The notes: generated by a model from the sequence alone, not told the origin. DNA of 45,919 bases from an uncultured Verrucomicrobiota bacterium (GCA_903873945.1 CAIQQM010000124.1:1-45919); one strand, 5' to 3'. Shown: positions 25,387 through 34,009, numbered from the stretch's first letter. Numbers and translations: made by a program.

Positions 25387-27588
25387 ATGGAACCCGAGAT
25401 GAACCCGGAAGTTGCCACAATCAACTGCCAAATTTCACAGCGAGCTGTGGTTTCCGTTGTTATTCCGGCGCGCAATGCAGTGTCTTCTATCACTGCCTTG
25501 CTGCGAAGCCTGATCCCCGATGTCGGCTTGATCAGGGAGATACTTCTTGTCGACGATGGATCAGAGGATGCAACAACGGAAATAGCAAAAGACACGGCGC
25601 AAAGACACGGCCTGCCGCTTCTCATACTCCCTGTTTCCTTCGGAAAGGCGGGTGCCGCAAGAAACTTCGGGATGGCGCGCGCTCAAGGCAGATTTTTGTT
25701 TTTCATTGATGTGGATGATGAACTTGTTCCCGGAGCGCTATCGATTCTTGCCACAAAGCTCATTGAAAATCCCGCAGCGGGTCTGGCAATAGGGGCCTGT
25801 ATCCGCCAAACCGCGAATCGGCGGGATAAAATCAAGATCCCGCATGGCTACACGGATGATTGTGATCAGAACGTGATTCGCTACCTCGCTAATGAGTTGT
25901 GGCCCATCGCGATGGGGAGCGCCCTGCTCGTGACTTCCAGAGCCATCGGTATCCGCTTCCCCGAGACGATTAGTCTCGATGAAGATACCTGCTATTGGGC
26001 GGCTCTACTCGCCAAGGTTCGCGTTGTGACTTCAGCAGAACCTGTCCTCATTTACAAACTTGACGAGGCCAGGATGTCGCGTCGCTTCACCGCGTCGCCC
26101 CGCAATACCCTTCTCGGCATATCCCGCGCGTTTAGAACACTCGCCGCCTGCGGTGTCCCGGAAACTGCCTTGAAGCAGCGCATTGCTTGGGTTGCGCTGC
26201 GGATCGCGCGACAACTGATCATGAATCGCCAGTATTCGGAGGCCGGGAGCATCATACGGCTTGTCCGCAGGCATCCCCTGTTTCGTCCGACTTGGAAGGT
26301 TTTTCGGTATAACTGTCGCATTAAAGTCGGAGGCCTTTTCCAGCGCCTCGGCATGCGCAAACCGCTCGCCGTCCCGCAAAACCTTGATTACTTGAAAAAC
26401 CAGCGGCGCACTCTCATTGTAACTGTGGACAGCGCTTCAGTGCCAGTGTCCGGGGGCGATCTTAGACATTACCAAAATGCCTTGTCTGCCGGGAAGTTGG
26501 GTCTTGTAAGACTGGTCTCGATTCGTCCGGGCGGATCCGAAATGGCCGAACACAGACCCGGAATCGAATTTTTCTCTGTCGGCCGGCCTGGCGAACGGTC
26601 TAAATCATTGTCATCATGGCGTTGCAGCGTCGAAGCGAGGATTCCTCGCTCAGCTCTGCCGCGCCTTTTGGAAATCATCCGGGATTTCCGCCCCGATACC
26701 ATCATTGTCGAGGGCATCCCGCTGGCTGCGCTCCTGAAACACCTGAGGCCGCTGGCAAATATTCTCATTCTGGATATGCACAACATCGAGTCCGATCTCG
26801 CTTTACAGAGGCAGGCCCGAATGTCAGGGAAAGTTCGGCTCTCTGCTATTTTCAAGAATGATGTCGCAAGGATCAGGCAGCTGGAAAAGAGGGCCCTGAA
26901 AACGGTTGACCGAATCTGGGTCTGCTCGGATCAGGACCGGGAACGGCTCGTTGAACTCCATCAGCCCACCGGATCGATTTACGTGGTTCCCAATAGCATA
27001 CCTAGGCTCGACACGCTTCGGAACGAAGGCCTGTCGCGAGTTCGCGAATGCAAAAACGGCCCCGTTATGCTTTTTGTCGGACATCTTGGATACTGGCCCA
27101 ATGTGGCGGCGGCTGAAAGACTGGCGCGGGTGATTCTCCCAATAGTCAGAGAGACGTTCCCATCCGCCAAAGTGGTCTTTGCGGGCCGTCATCCCAATCC
27201 GGTTGTTAAATCCCTCGCCGCGTTGCCAGGCATTGAGCTCTACGCCAATCCCAAAAGTCTCTCGGCGTTTTATGAGCGGGCTCATATTGCCGTGGTCCCC
27301 CTTTCGGAAGGCGGCGGGACAAGGATCAAAATCCTGGAGGCAATGGCCTCGGGATTGCCAATCGTGGCGACTGCCGTGGCGGTCGAAGGGCTCGGGCTGA
27401 TTGAAAATGAGGAAGTCCTGTTGGCAAGCTCAGACGAAGGCCTCGCCCGTCATGTCATCGACCTCTGCAGGAATCCCGATAATATGTTGAGGCAGATCCT
27501 TTCCGCAGAGAAAACCGTAAGACTGCGATTCGGGCCTGAGGCGGTGGACTTTGCGGTAAGGCAAGGGGCCTCCCTGGCGGGGGATTGA
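25387..27588 (+). CDS. Fusion glycosyltransferase: GT2 domain plus GT4 domain
   Basis: This 733-aa protein has an N-terminal GT-A domain of family 2 type: VVSVVIPARNAVSSI at about residue 19, LLVDDGSED near 55, GAARNFGMA, and IDVDDE near 115 (DxD-like). The C-terminal half is a GT-B domain of family 4 type: ILDMHNIESDLALQRQARM near 463, VMLFVGHLGYWPN near 559, and EGGGTRIKILEAMASGLPIV near 641 (the E-x7-E site). Two transferases in one chain would add successive sugars, probably to a surface glycan. The donor sugars are unknown. The last 67 bases of the gene are duplicated at 29508-29577. The start may be ATG 25387 or 25399. Confidence 0.85.
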   Translation: MEPEMNPEVATINCQISQRAVVSVVIPARNAVSSITALLRSLIPDVGLIREILLVDDGSEDATTEIAKDTAQRHGLPLLILPVSFGKAGAARNFGMARAQGRFLFFIDVDDELVPGALSILATKLIENPAAGLAIGACIRQTANRRDKIKIPHGYTDDCDQNVIRYLANELWPIAMGSALLVTSRAIGIRFPETISLDEDTCYWAALLAKVRVVTSAEPVLIYKLDEARMSRRFTASPRNTLLGISRAFRTLAACGVPETALKQRIAWVALRIARQLIMNRQYSEAGSIIRLVRRHPLFRPTWKVFRYNCRIKVGGLFQRLGMRKPLAVPQNLDYLKNQRRTLIVTVDSASVPVSGGDLRHYQNALSAGKLGLVRLVSIRPGGSEMAEHRPGIEFFSVGRPGERSKSLSSWRCSVEARIPRSALPRLLEIIRDFRPDTIIVEGIPLAALLKHLRPLANILILDMHNIESDLALQRQARMSGKVRLSAIFKNDVARIRQLEKRALKTVDRIWVCSDQDRERLVELHQPTGSIYVVPNSIPRLDTLRNEGLSRVRECKNGPVMLFVGHLGYWPNVAAAERLARVILPIVRETFPSAKVVFAGRHPNPVVKSLAALPGIELYANPKSLSAFYERAHIAVVPLSEGGGTRIKILEAMASGLPIVATAVAVEGLGLIENEEVLLASSDEGLARHVIDLCRNPDNMLRQILSAEKTVRLRFGPEAVDFAVRQGASLAGD

Positions 27589-27589
27589 A
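27520..27589 (+). repeat. 70-bp direct repeat, copy A (3' end of the GT2-GT4 gene)
   Basis: It matches 29508-29577 at 67 of 70 positions, including the TGA stop codon. The two copies lie 1988 bp apart and enclose the PLP enzyme gene and island repeat copy 2. Confidence 0.95.
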
Positions 27590-27605
27590 GCACATACTTA
27601 AAGAT

Positions 27606-27644
27606 GGAGGAAAACTCTTGAAAACCGTTGGATTTATTCGCTGA
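27606..27644 (+). other. Orphan ribosome-binding site with an 8-codon frame
   Basis: GGAGG (27606-27610) is followed after seven bases by TTG 27618, which opens a frame of eight codons (MKTVGFIR) ending in TGA at 27642-27644. This looks like the surviving start of a deleted gene, just beyond direct repeat copy A. Chance is also possible. Confidence 0.35.
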
Positions 27645-27857
27645 GCTGGTCTAGGTTCTGCCCCAGACTCGATGGCATGTGACGGCTGTCCGCACTAACG
27701 CAGTTTGCCGCGTCGTTTTTGCTGTTGGAATGCTGATGAAAAAAGACAACCGGAACAGGCGCGGTAAACTATGCTGCGGCCCAGGCATTCCGTTCATGAT
27801 TCCAAAGAGGAACCTTCATTCCTGTCCCGTCCGGGGCCAGAACCCTTCCTGCCGGCT

Positions 27858-29414
27858 ATGAGCTTTCGCGATCTGCTAAAAGATCCAATCTGCAGACCCG
27901 AGGACGTTGGCCAGCCAATCCCGCCTTCGCCCCATGCGGTTTCTGTGTCGCTGCCGCGCTGGCAGGATGTTGTGGATTACGAGGAAAAGAAACCCGGGGC
28001 GATGGCCCGGCTTACCAATGGCTATCCCCGCTTTTTTATTCACCGGTCAGTACAGGAGCTGGCCCGCCAAATCGGCGGGGATCGGCCTTGCCTTCCTTTC
28101 CCATCCTTATCCGCCGCGACGTTTTGCGCAGACTTTATCCACCGTTCCAGCGTTGGGCGGGTGGAAGTTGTGGCCCGTAGGGGCGTTTATGCTGTCCTGA
28201 CCGATTCGGCCGGCCATGACGCCATGCGTGCCTTCTGGCAGCATACTGGCCTCATCGTTTCGAGCAGGCAGGCTCAAGCTATTCTGGAAGAGCGCGGCAC
28301 GCAATCTGGAGACCCTTCGGTTCGCCGTTCTTTGCGACAGCAGCTCGCTGGCTTTTATGATTGTGCCGAGGATGACGTGTTTCTGAAACCCTCGGGAATG
28401 GCCGCACAATTCGCCGCTCTCCAGGCTGTCATCGAGCGAACTCCGGGTCTGCCCACGGCTCAGCTGGGTTTCCCTTACGTGGACACCTTGAAGCTCCAGC
28501 AGAAACTAGGTCATGGCGGCATTTTGCTTCACAAACTCGACCAAATTGACGGCGAGTTGCGGGATTTGCTGCGCCGGCAGCCGTTGGCGGCATGTTTTTG
28601 CGAGATCCCGGGCAATCCTTTGCTCGGTTGCGCCGATTTGCGCCTTGTTGCGCCCATTCGCGCTGAATATCGCTTCCCTTTAATCGCCGATGATGTTGTC
28701 GCCACCCCCCTCAACGTGGATCTTGGCGGCCATGCGGATCTAATTGCGACCAGCCTCACCAAGTTCATCGTCGGGACCGGCGATGCGATGGGGGGGGCGT
28801 TGATCTGCAATCCGAGATCGTTTCTTCATCGCGAACTCAAATCCATCGTGCGCGCCCAGCACGAAGAGCTGCTGTATCATGAAGAGGTGCAGGTATTCGA
28901 TAAACAAGCCCGACGTTTTCCGGAGCGGATGAAACAGCACAACGACAGCGGCCTTCTCATCGCCGAGCGCTTGCGCAGTCATCCGGCAGTGGAACGCGTC
29001 TGGTATCCCAAATGGGAATTCCAGGAGGCATACGAGGCGGTTCGCCGCGCGAATGGGGGTTGGAGCGCGCTCATCACGTTCCTGCCCAAAAACGCTGAAA
29101 CGAAATCACCGGACATTTACGATCGTATGCCGTTTTGCAAAGGGCCGAGCCTCGGCACAGTCTTTACGCTCGCTTGCCCCTTCACCCTTCTGGCGTACTA
29201 TGCGGAATTGGCATGGGCAGAATCGTGCGGGGTGTCTCGGTACTTGATTCGCCTTTCCGTAGGTTTGGAAGATCCGGAAGACATTTGGCAGCGATTGGAT
29301 GCCGCACTGCTCGCTCGGGACACGCCGTTGAAATCCCCGGCGAGGACATTTGAGAAGCCAAAAAGTAAGCAGGAACATAAATCCGCTCGCCAGCGATGTG
29401 ATGCCGCCGGCTAA
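27858..29414 (+). CDS. PLP-dependent Cys/Met-metabolism enzyme, cystathionine gamma-synthase (Str2-like)
   Basis: From ATG 27858 the protein is 518 aa; ATG 27771 would add 29 polar residues. The first 150 residues precede the PLP fold and include PHAVSVSLPRWQDVVDYEE and GYPRFFIHRSVQELA. I associate these motifs with the long, fungal Str2-type cystathionine gamma-synthases rather than with the 380-400-aa MetB enzymes. The PLP domain has FLKPSGMAAQFAALQ, the aspartate region LIADDVVATPLNVDL, and SLTKFIVGTGDAMGG with the Schiff-base lysine at residue 302. Family enzymes join cysteine to an activated homoserine to form cystathionine. No other sulfur-amino-acid genes are nearby, so the in vivo substrate is uncertain. 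Confidence 0.78.
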   Translation: MSFRDLLKDPICRPEDVGQPIPPSPHAVSVSLPRWQDVVDYEEKKPGAMARLTNGYPRFFIHRSVQELARQIGGDRPCLPFPSLSAATFCADFIHRSSVGRVEVVARRGVYAVLTDSAGHDAMRAFWQHTGLIVSSRQAQAILEERGTQSGDPSVRRSLRQQLAGFYDCAEDDVFLKPSGMAAQFAALQAVIERTPGLPTAQLGFPYVDTLKLQQKLGHGGILLHKLDQIDGELRDLLRRQPLAACFCEIPGNPLLGCADLRLVAPIRAEYRFPLIADDVVATPLNVDLGGHADLIATSLTKFIVGTGDAMGGALICNPRSFLHRELKSIVRAQHEELLYHEEVQVFDKQARRFPERMKQHNDSGLLIAERLRSHPAVERVWYPKWEFQEAYEAVRRANGGWSALITFLPKNAETKSPDIYDRMPFCKGPSLGTVFTLACPFTLLAYYAELAWAESCGVSRYLIRLSVGLEDPEDIWQRLDAALLARDTPLKSPARTFEKPKSKQEHKSARQRCDAAG

Positions 29415-29423
29415 TTAATTAAC

Positions 29424-29461
29424 AGGGAATTGCTTTTGGGCGCCGCTCGACATTCTGCATG
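29424..29461 (+). repeat. Island repeat, copy 2 of 5
   Basis: It has the shared GGGAATTGCTTTTGGG lead and CGCCGCTCGACATT core, then diverges early (CTGCATGA). It begins 10 bases after the PLP enzyme stop codon. Confidence 0.7.
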
Positions 29462-29507
29462 AATCCTCTCTCTCCCGGGTCCGTTCGTTCTTTCGAGGCA
29501 AGCCCAA

Positions 29508-29577
29508 AGACTGCGATTCGGGCCTAAGGCAGTGGACTTTGCGGTAAGGAAAGGGGCCTCCCTGGCGGGGGATTGAA
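29508..29577 (+). repeat. 70-bp direct repeat, copy B (orphan copy of the GT2-GT4 gene end)
   Basis: It differs at three positions from 27520-27589. It has no coding context here and lies between the PLP enzyme and the convergent Och1/Anp1 fusion gene. Confidence 0.95.
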
Positions 29578-29626
29578 AAGCAATCAGCTTGGAACTTCTC
29601 CTGTCGGTTTATGCGGTCATACCCTA

Positions 29627-31210
29627 TCACGGCACATGGAGAATTTCGACACGAGGCAGTCCAATCGGTGTGATGCCACAATCTTTCGCCAGACGCCCGA
29701 AAGCCTCGGTCTCAATAAGGTCGTCATAGGGGAGTTCCGGAAAACGAAGGCCTCCCCGGTGCAGGACGGCATCAACCAGAAGCATTGTTCCGCCGACGCT
29801 ATCAAGAGGCACACGATTACTGTGACGCAAGTCGCTGAGCTTTAGCCTTAACGGGTAGTTTGCCGGTGGCTGAAAAATCCCGCCTTTGATCCTGCGGAAG
29901 TAACGATAATCCCGTCGAACTGGTTTGGAAATAAAACTGTTGAGGTCGAAACTCGGGCCACCGGGCTTAATTACGCAGTTCGGCACCACTATTCGCGCCT
30001 TGGCTCCCATCAGTTGGGCTACAATGTCCGCAGGAAAACTCCAGACATCTATGTCTATCCACAGTGCCCAGTCGTCCGTATCATTCAATCCTTGATCAAT
30101 AAGGTGGTTGCGCACCCTGGCAATTCCGGCACGCCGGGTCCGCTGAATCGAAGGCAGCCATCGTTTCGAAGGGTCGAAACGTGTTCCCGTCTCCCTTCGC
30201 AGCAGAACGATCTCGCGATAGAATGGCTTTAGCGGATCCGTAAGTCGAACCAGCCGTTCATAGGTATCGTCGCGGCTGTCACCTTCGCAGAAGACCAGCT
30301 TCAGGCGCTCTTTTGGAATCTCAAGTTTATCAATGGCAGCAAGAAAGCCTGCGATGTGCTGGCTTGCGTCGCGAACCGGAACAAGGATTGCAATGTTTTC
30401 GCCTTCAGGTAGCGGTGCGGAAATCGCCTCCGGCGCAATCGCCGCGCGCGCGGCTTTAGGATCGAGTCGCTTTCCACCACAGAGTCGCGCTTTCACCCGG
30501 TAAAATCTTTTGGCCAGACTGGCCCCTTTTCGCTCCCACCATCCCGCCTCAGATTCGCGCCACCAGGTGCCGGACCAGTGATGGATCGAGTAGCACTTCG
30601 CCACCTTGAGATCATAGGGCGTGTTCCCAAAGATATCGATCGGGTTAAAGAAGTTCGCGCCCTCAATCCGAACCGCCCCGTTTTCCGGGTAGGAAAGCAC
30701 CGCTCCGGTGAGCAGGCACGGACCGGTGGAATCAAGGACATCGGATGCATCCTGTACCTCGGCCATCCGTGCCAACAAATGAGGCCAGAAAGAATGGCCT
30801 GCCGGGCTGGCCATTACTCCGTTGAAAAGCATCATCGGCAGACCACGCAAGCTTGCCGCCCTGGGCCAGTGGGTTTTCGGCTCCTCGCAGAGAATCACCC
30901 GATTCTCATCCTCTGACGCGAGCGGATCCAGCGACTGGATGCATTCCGTATCCATGTCGGCATAAATCCCCCCGAAATGATGAAGGAGCATGTAGCGGCC
31001 CGCATCCGCCCGCTGGACCCCCAGGCGGTAGCTGCAAAACAGCTCAAGAAAGGCTGGGTAGTGGATTGCGACGAACTTAAGAAGATCCCGATCGCTCCAG
31101 AATCGGTAGGTCCAATCAGGGTTGCGGTCCCGCCAGGTTGCGGAGAAAGCGCGGAAGTTCCCGGGAATGTCATCCGTCTTCCAAGTCTGGTGGATAATGT
31201 GTGGAATCAT
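29627..31210 (-). CDS. Fusion glycosyltransferase: Och1-like (GT32) plus Anp1/Mnn9-like (GT62) domains
   Basis: This 527-aa protein has an N-terminal domain (about residues 1-245) of the GT32 sugar-binding DXD type: IPHIIHQTWKTDDIPGNF at the start, RADAGRYMLLHHFGGIYADMDTE with the DxD near residue 87. The C-terminal domain (about 270-527) matches the Anp1 family: ILVPVRDASQHIAGFL, LVFCEGDSRDDTYERL, RVRNHLIDQGLNDTDDWAL, WIDIDVWSFPADIVAQLMGA and IVVPNC, with its own DxD in IDID. In yeasts, Och1 and Mnn9/Anp1 proteins start and extend the outer mannan chain; here both folds are in one bacterial chain. Mannosyl transfer is inference. It has no signal peptide or membrane segment, so it is probably cytoplasmic. 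Confidence 0.8.
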   Translation of the reverse strand: MIPHIIHQTWKTDDIPGNFRAFSATWRDRNPDWTYRFWSDRDLLKFVAIHYPAFLELFCSYRLGVQRADAGRYMLLHHFGGIYADMDTECIQSLDPLASEDENRVILCEEPKTHWPRAASLRGLPMMLFNGVMASPAGHSFWPHLLARMAEVQDASDVLDSTGPCLLTGAVLSYPENGAVRIEGANFFNPIDIFGNTPYDLKVAKCYSIHHWSGTWWRESEAGWWERKGASLAKRFYRVKARLCGGKRLDPKAARAAIAPEAISAPLPEGENIAILVPVRDASQHIAGFLAAIDKLEIPKERLKLVFCEGDSRDDTYERLVRLTDPLKPFYREIVLLRRETGTRFDPSKRWLPSIQRTRRAGIARVRNHLIDQGLNDTDDWALWIDIDVWSFPADIVAQLMGAKARIVVPNCVIKPGGPSFDLNSFISKPVRRDYRYFRRIKGGIFQPPANYPLRLKLSDLRHSNRVPLDSVGGTMLLVDAVLHRGGLRFPELPYDDLIETEAFGRLAKDCGITPIGLPRVEILHVP

Positions 31211-31283
31211 AAATTCGCAATTGGGTCAGTCAATTGTGTCGCTCTATTTTCCTCCCCGGCGCCACCGATACAAAAAATGATAA

Positions 31284-31333
31284 AAAATTGTTTTTTTTGG
31301 CGCCGCTCGACTGTGCGTTGCGTGGCTGATGTG
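31284..31333 (+). repeat. Island repeat, copy 3 of 5
   Basis: It has AAATTGTTTTTTTTGGCG leading into the CGCCGCTCGAC core, then a variant second arm (TGTGCGTTGCGT). It lies between the Och1/Anp1 fusion gene and the lipoprotein gene. Confidence 0.75.
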
Positions 31334-31368
31334 AAGGAGGCAATGGAGGCCTCTTTTTCACAAGGGCC

Positions 31369-31794
31369 TCACCGCTTTTGGAGCAATATATCACCGGTGT
31401 CGAACGCGGGCTCACCGTTGGGTAAATTGGTGGCCGGAGTTGGAATCGAGTAATTCGTCTGGAAGCGCAGATAGCCGCTCCGCTTAAATTCGAGCTGTGC
31501 CTGGTTCCAGTCGGCGGGACGGAAAATGGTTAGTGCGCTCTCGCTGAGGAAGGAAAAGCAGCCGTCGGGTCCGGTCCGTACGCCGGCCTTTTGCATCAGC
31601 AACTCTCCGCCTTTCGGCGCCGTCAGGTCGTTGTCGGATTCGTGCGCTCCACGCCGGACCAACACCCGCCCCAGTGGTTGGCGCGTGCCGCCATCCAGCA
31701 CCCGCCCGTGAATAGCCGGTGAAGTGTAAGGTCCCAGCACGGGAGCCTGGCATCCCGCGGCCAGGGCTAGCAACAGATAAACAATTCGTTTCAT
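31369..31794 (-). CDS. Small lipoprotein with carboxypeptidase-regulatory-like fold
   Basis: This 141-aa protein has a type II signal peptide, MKRIVYLLLALAAGC, with the lipidated cysteine at residue 15 (lipobox LAAGC). The mature part begins with IHGRVLDGGTRQPLGRVLV, followed by VRTGPDGCFSFL and the tail GYLRFQTNYSI. This is the pattern of a CarboxypepD_reg-like beta-sandwich, often found as a binding or adaptor module on outer-membrane lipoproteins. No partner is obvious. The gene is bracketed by island repeats 3 and 4. Confidence 0.72.
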   Translation of the reverse strand: MKRIVYLLLALAAGCQAPVLGPYTSPAIHGRVLDGGTRQPLGRVLVRRGAHESDNDLTAPKGGELLMQKAGVRTGPDGCFSFLSESALTIFRPADWNQAQLEFKRSGYLRFQTNYSIPTPATNLPNGEPAFDTGDILLQKR

Positions 31795-31855
31795 CCCCGG
31801 GACGCTTTAGCCCAGCCTCTCCCGGCTGTCGAGTCCGCAGAAATTACAAATTGAC

Positions 31856-31906
31856 AGGAAATTGCCTTTTGGCGCCGCTCGATATTGTACGCTGCGCGGG
31901 TGATGT
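31856..31906 (+). repeat. Island repeat, copy 4 of 5 (most complete)
   Basis: It reads GGAAATTGCCTTTTGGCG, then CCGCTCGATATTGTACGCTG, then CGCGGGTGATG. GCGCCGC (31872-31878) can pair with GCTGCGC (31891-31897) with one C-T mismatch around a 12-base loop. It lies between the lipoprotein start and the end of the anti-sigma gene. Confidence 0.8.
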
Positions 31907-31926
31907 GGTGGAGGGTTCCAACACCC

Positions 31927-33273
31927 TCAAATGCCGCCATCCACAAACCACCGGTGGGTCTGGCCGTCGCGTTTGAGGGAGAGATTCCATTTTTTCATTT
32001 CGCCATTCTTGAGCTTGATTTCATAGGGCACGAACTGCGCCCCGCTGATCAGCGAGATGGCAGAAGTAAAGTGCGTGCCGATGCTGATGACCTGGAGGCC
32101 GCCGAGGGTTTGCTTTTCCCCGGCAGTAAGCGGGTCGAAGAATTTTGCCGCCTCAGTCCAGTCCTCACGGTCACAGGCGTCGAGCAATGCCCGGGCGGCC
32201 TGCTCCGAGGTCATGGCGGCATATTTCTCATTGTCAGGCAGTATCTGCATTTGCCCCGCCCATTTTACGTCGGTCGGCAATTGAAGCTGGAAGACGCTGG
32301 CATCCATCGGCTGGTTGCAGTCAATCTGGTTCAATTCAAAAATTAGCTTCTCGCCCGGGTCGGCGTGGACATAAATCTTCACCGAATCCAACATTTCAGT
32401 TTGATCATCGAACACATAAACCCGGCGCGTGTCCGCCGTGCTGAAAAACTTGTTTTTGAGATAATCACCGGTGAGCAGACCTGACTTGGCTTCGACGGTA
32501 ATTACGGACTTCGGTTTCCCATCCGCACCGTGCTCCTGAGTGAGAGTCACCGGCCAGCCATGGGTTTTGATGGCGCTCAACTCGTCATTGAGCGCTTGGT
32601 TGAGGTTGGCCAACTCGTGCAGCCATTGCGTGTCGAACGCACTGGCCGACGGCTGCGGGAATTTCAGCGCTTCATCGGGTTTGATGAAGAGCATCGTGGA
32701 CTGCCCATCCATGACGGCGACCCGCCCGGGCTTCTCGACGCGCCATTTCAGTTCCGGTCCGAACTGTTTCCACAACTCCACGGTAACAAAATCAGAGTTG
32801 GGGTTGATTGCACTGAAGTTGTCACTCGGTGGTGTGCGCAAGTGACCGCGCAGGTGGATGGTGGTAAGCTTAGCCACGGCCTGTGCGCCCCTGGTCATAG
32901 CCTCTGCTGCGGCAGCTTGAATTTTTGGTGTGCTGAGGATGAAGATCAGCGTGACGGCTGCCGCGAATCCGGCAGCGCCCAGTCCAAATCCCCAACGATG
33001 TCGTAAGATTTTGCTCATAATGGTTTCTCGTTCCGGTTCTTTTCCTTTTGAGAGAACTCGCCTCATCACCGGCTCGACAAGGGACACCTCGGCGGCGGCC
33101 TGGCCACGAGCGACCAGCCGCTGTTGCAAGCCGGCGATTGCCTTGTATTTAGCCTGGCAGCCGATGCAGGCTTCCAGATGAGTCCGGCATTCGATCAATG
33201 CTTCGCGATCCAGAAACCCTTCCGCGCAGGCGACCAAATTGTCCCGGCATTCAGCGCAGTTCATAATTGTCAC
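31927..33273 (-). CDS. Anti-sigma factor-like zinc-finger membrane protein with large periplasmic domain
   Basis: This 448-aa protein begins with a zf-HC2-type domain: MNCAECRDN, then CRTHLEACIGC (the H-x3-C-x2-C part of the zinc site). One membrane helix (WGFGLGAAGFAAAVTLIFIL, about residue 93-112) follows, then some 330 extracytoplasmic residues. The latter includes VAVMDGQSTMLFIKPDEALKF, which faintly recalls LolA-like folds (low confidence). Its GTG start (33273) overlaps the sigma gene stop as GTGA; ATG 33264 is an alternative start. Such proteins hold an ECF sigma factor at the membrane until a signal is sensed, which fits the neighbour. Confidence 0.82.
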   Translation of the reverse strand: MTIMNCAECRDNLVACAEGFLDREALIECRTHLEACIGCQAKYKAIAGLQQRLVARGQAAAEVSLVEPVMRRVLSKGKEPERETIMSKILRHRWGFGLGAAGFAAAVTLIFILSTPKIQAAAAEAMTRGAQAVAKLTTIHLRGHLRTPPSDNFSAINPNSDFVTVELWKQFGPELKWRVEKPGRVAVMDGQSTMLFIKPDEALKFPQPSASAFDTQWLHELANLNQALNDELSAIKTHGWPVTLTQEHGADGKPKSVITVEAKSGLLTGDYLKNKFFSTADTRRVYVFDDQTEMLDSVKIYVHADPGEKLIFELNQIDCNQPMDASVFQLQLPTDVKWAGQMQILPDNEKYAAMTSEQAARALLDACDREDWTEAAKFFDPLTAGEKQTLGGLQVISIGTHFTSAISLISGAQFVPYEIKLKNGEMKKWNLSLKRDGQTHRWFVDGGI

Positions 33274-33815
33274 GTTTGGTTGACTGTTGGTTCCGCGCTT
33301 TCGCGGGCCGCAAGCTCCTGACGCAGCAGGGCGTAGGCGCGCGAAAGCGTTTTGGTGACCGTTCCCAGCGGCAGGCCGAGTCGTGTGGCCACCTCCTGGC
33401 AGGAGAGCCGTTCGTAATACCGCAAGAGAATCACCTGACGATGGGTTTCGGGCAGGGCGGTAATGGCTTCTTCCAAAGGATACTCTTCACCGCTGTCGGC
33501 CGCGCCGGCCATCATGGTTTCCGCAGCCTCGCAGTCACGTTGCCGATGCTCCAAAGAGCGGAAGTGTTCCTTGGCGACCCGTGCCGCGATGCCCAGCAGC
33601 CAGGAGTAAAACGATTCCGGCTTCCGCAGTTTGTTCAAAGACTGGAAAGCTCTCACGAACGATTCCTGCGCCGCTTCCTCAGCCTGCGGGAAGTTGCCGA
33701 CCCGCGCTGCAAGGTAAGAAAACAGCGGTTTCTGGTAGCGATCCACCAGCGAACCGAAGTCCTCTGGATGACCATCACGACAGCGTTCGACGCATTCTTT
33801 GTCGGTCAAGTCCAT
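33270..33815 (-). CDS. ECF RNA polymerase sigma factor
   Basis: This 181-aa protein has region 2 (FGSLVDRYQKPLFSYLAARV, then AEEAAQESFVRAFQSLNKL and SWLLGIAARVAKEHFR, about residues 20-87) and region 4 with the helix-turn-helix (LPETHRQVILLRYYERLSCQEVATRLGLPLGTVTKTLSRA, about 118-158). It is a typical two-domain ECF sigma that would direct RNA polymerase to a small regulon. It is translationally coupled to the anti-sigma gene that follows. Twin CTATTAGTRAC motifs lie upstream. Confidence 0.92.
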   Translation of the reverse strand: MDLTDKECVERCRDGHPEDFGSLVDRYQKPLFSYLAARVGNFPQAEEAAQESFVRAFQSLNKLRKPESFYSWLLGIAARVAKEHFRSLEHRQRDCEAAETMMAGAADSGEEYPLEEAITALPETHRQVILLRYYERLSCQEVATRLGLPLGTVTKTLSRAYALLRQELAARESAEPTVNQT

Positions 33816-33849
33816 GCAGTGGCCTGTTCAAACGAATGCATATCGTCGT

Positions 33850-33903
33850 CTATTAGTGACGCGCCGGGCCGATTTGCGACAACCGGGCAAAACTATTAGT
33901 AAC
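33850..33903 (-). promoter_or_regulatory. Twin CTATTAGTRAC motifs upstream of the ECF sigma gene
   Basis: CTATTAGTGAC (33850-33860) and CTATTAGTAAC (33893-33903) are direct copies 43 bases apart, 35 to 88 bases ahead of the sigma start codon on the minus strand. Their position suits promoter or operator elements, possibly autoregulatory. Confidence 0.4.
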
Positions 33904-34009
33904 GGTGAGTTTCGATGTTCGGTGCATTGATGCTCTGGAGAATGGAGGCACGCAAAGCGCGAATTGTTGAAAACCAACTGTAGGTTGCGTTTGGAATCCA
34001 GCTGATTGG

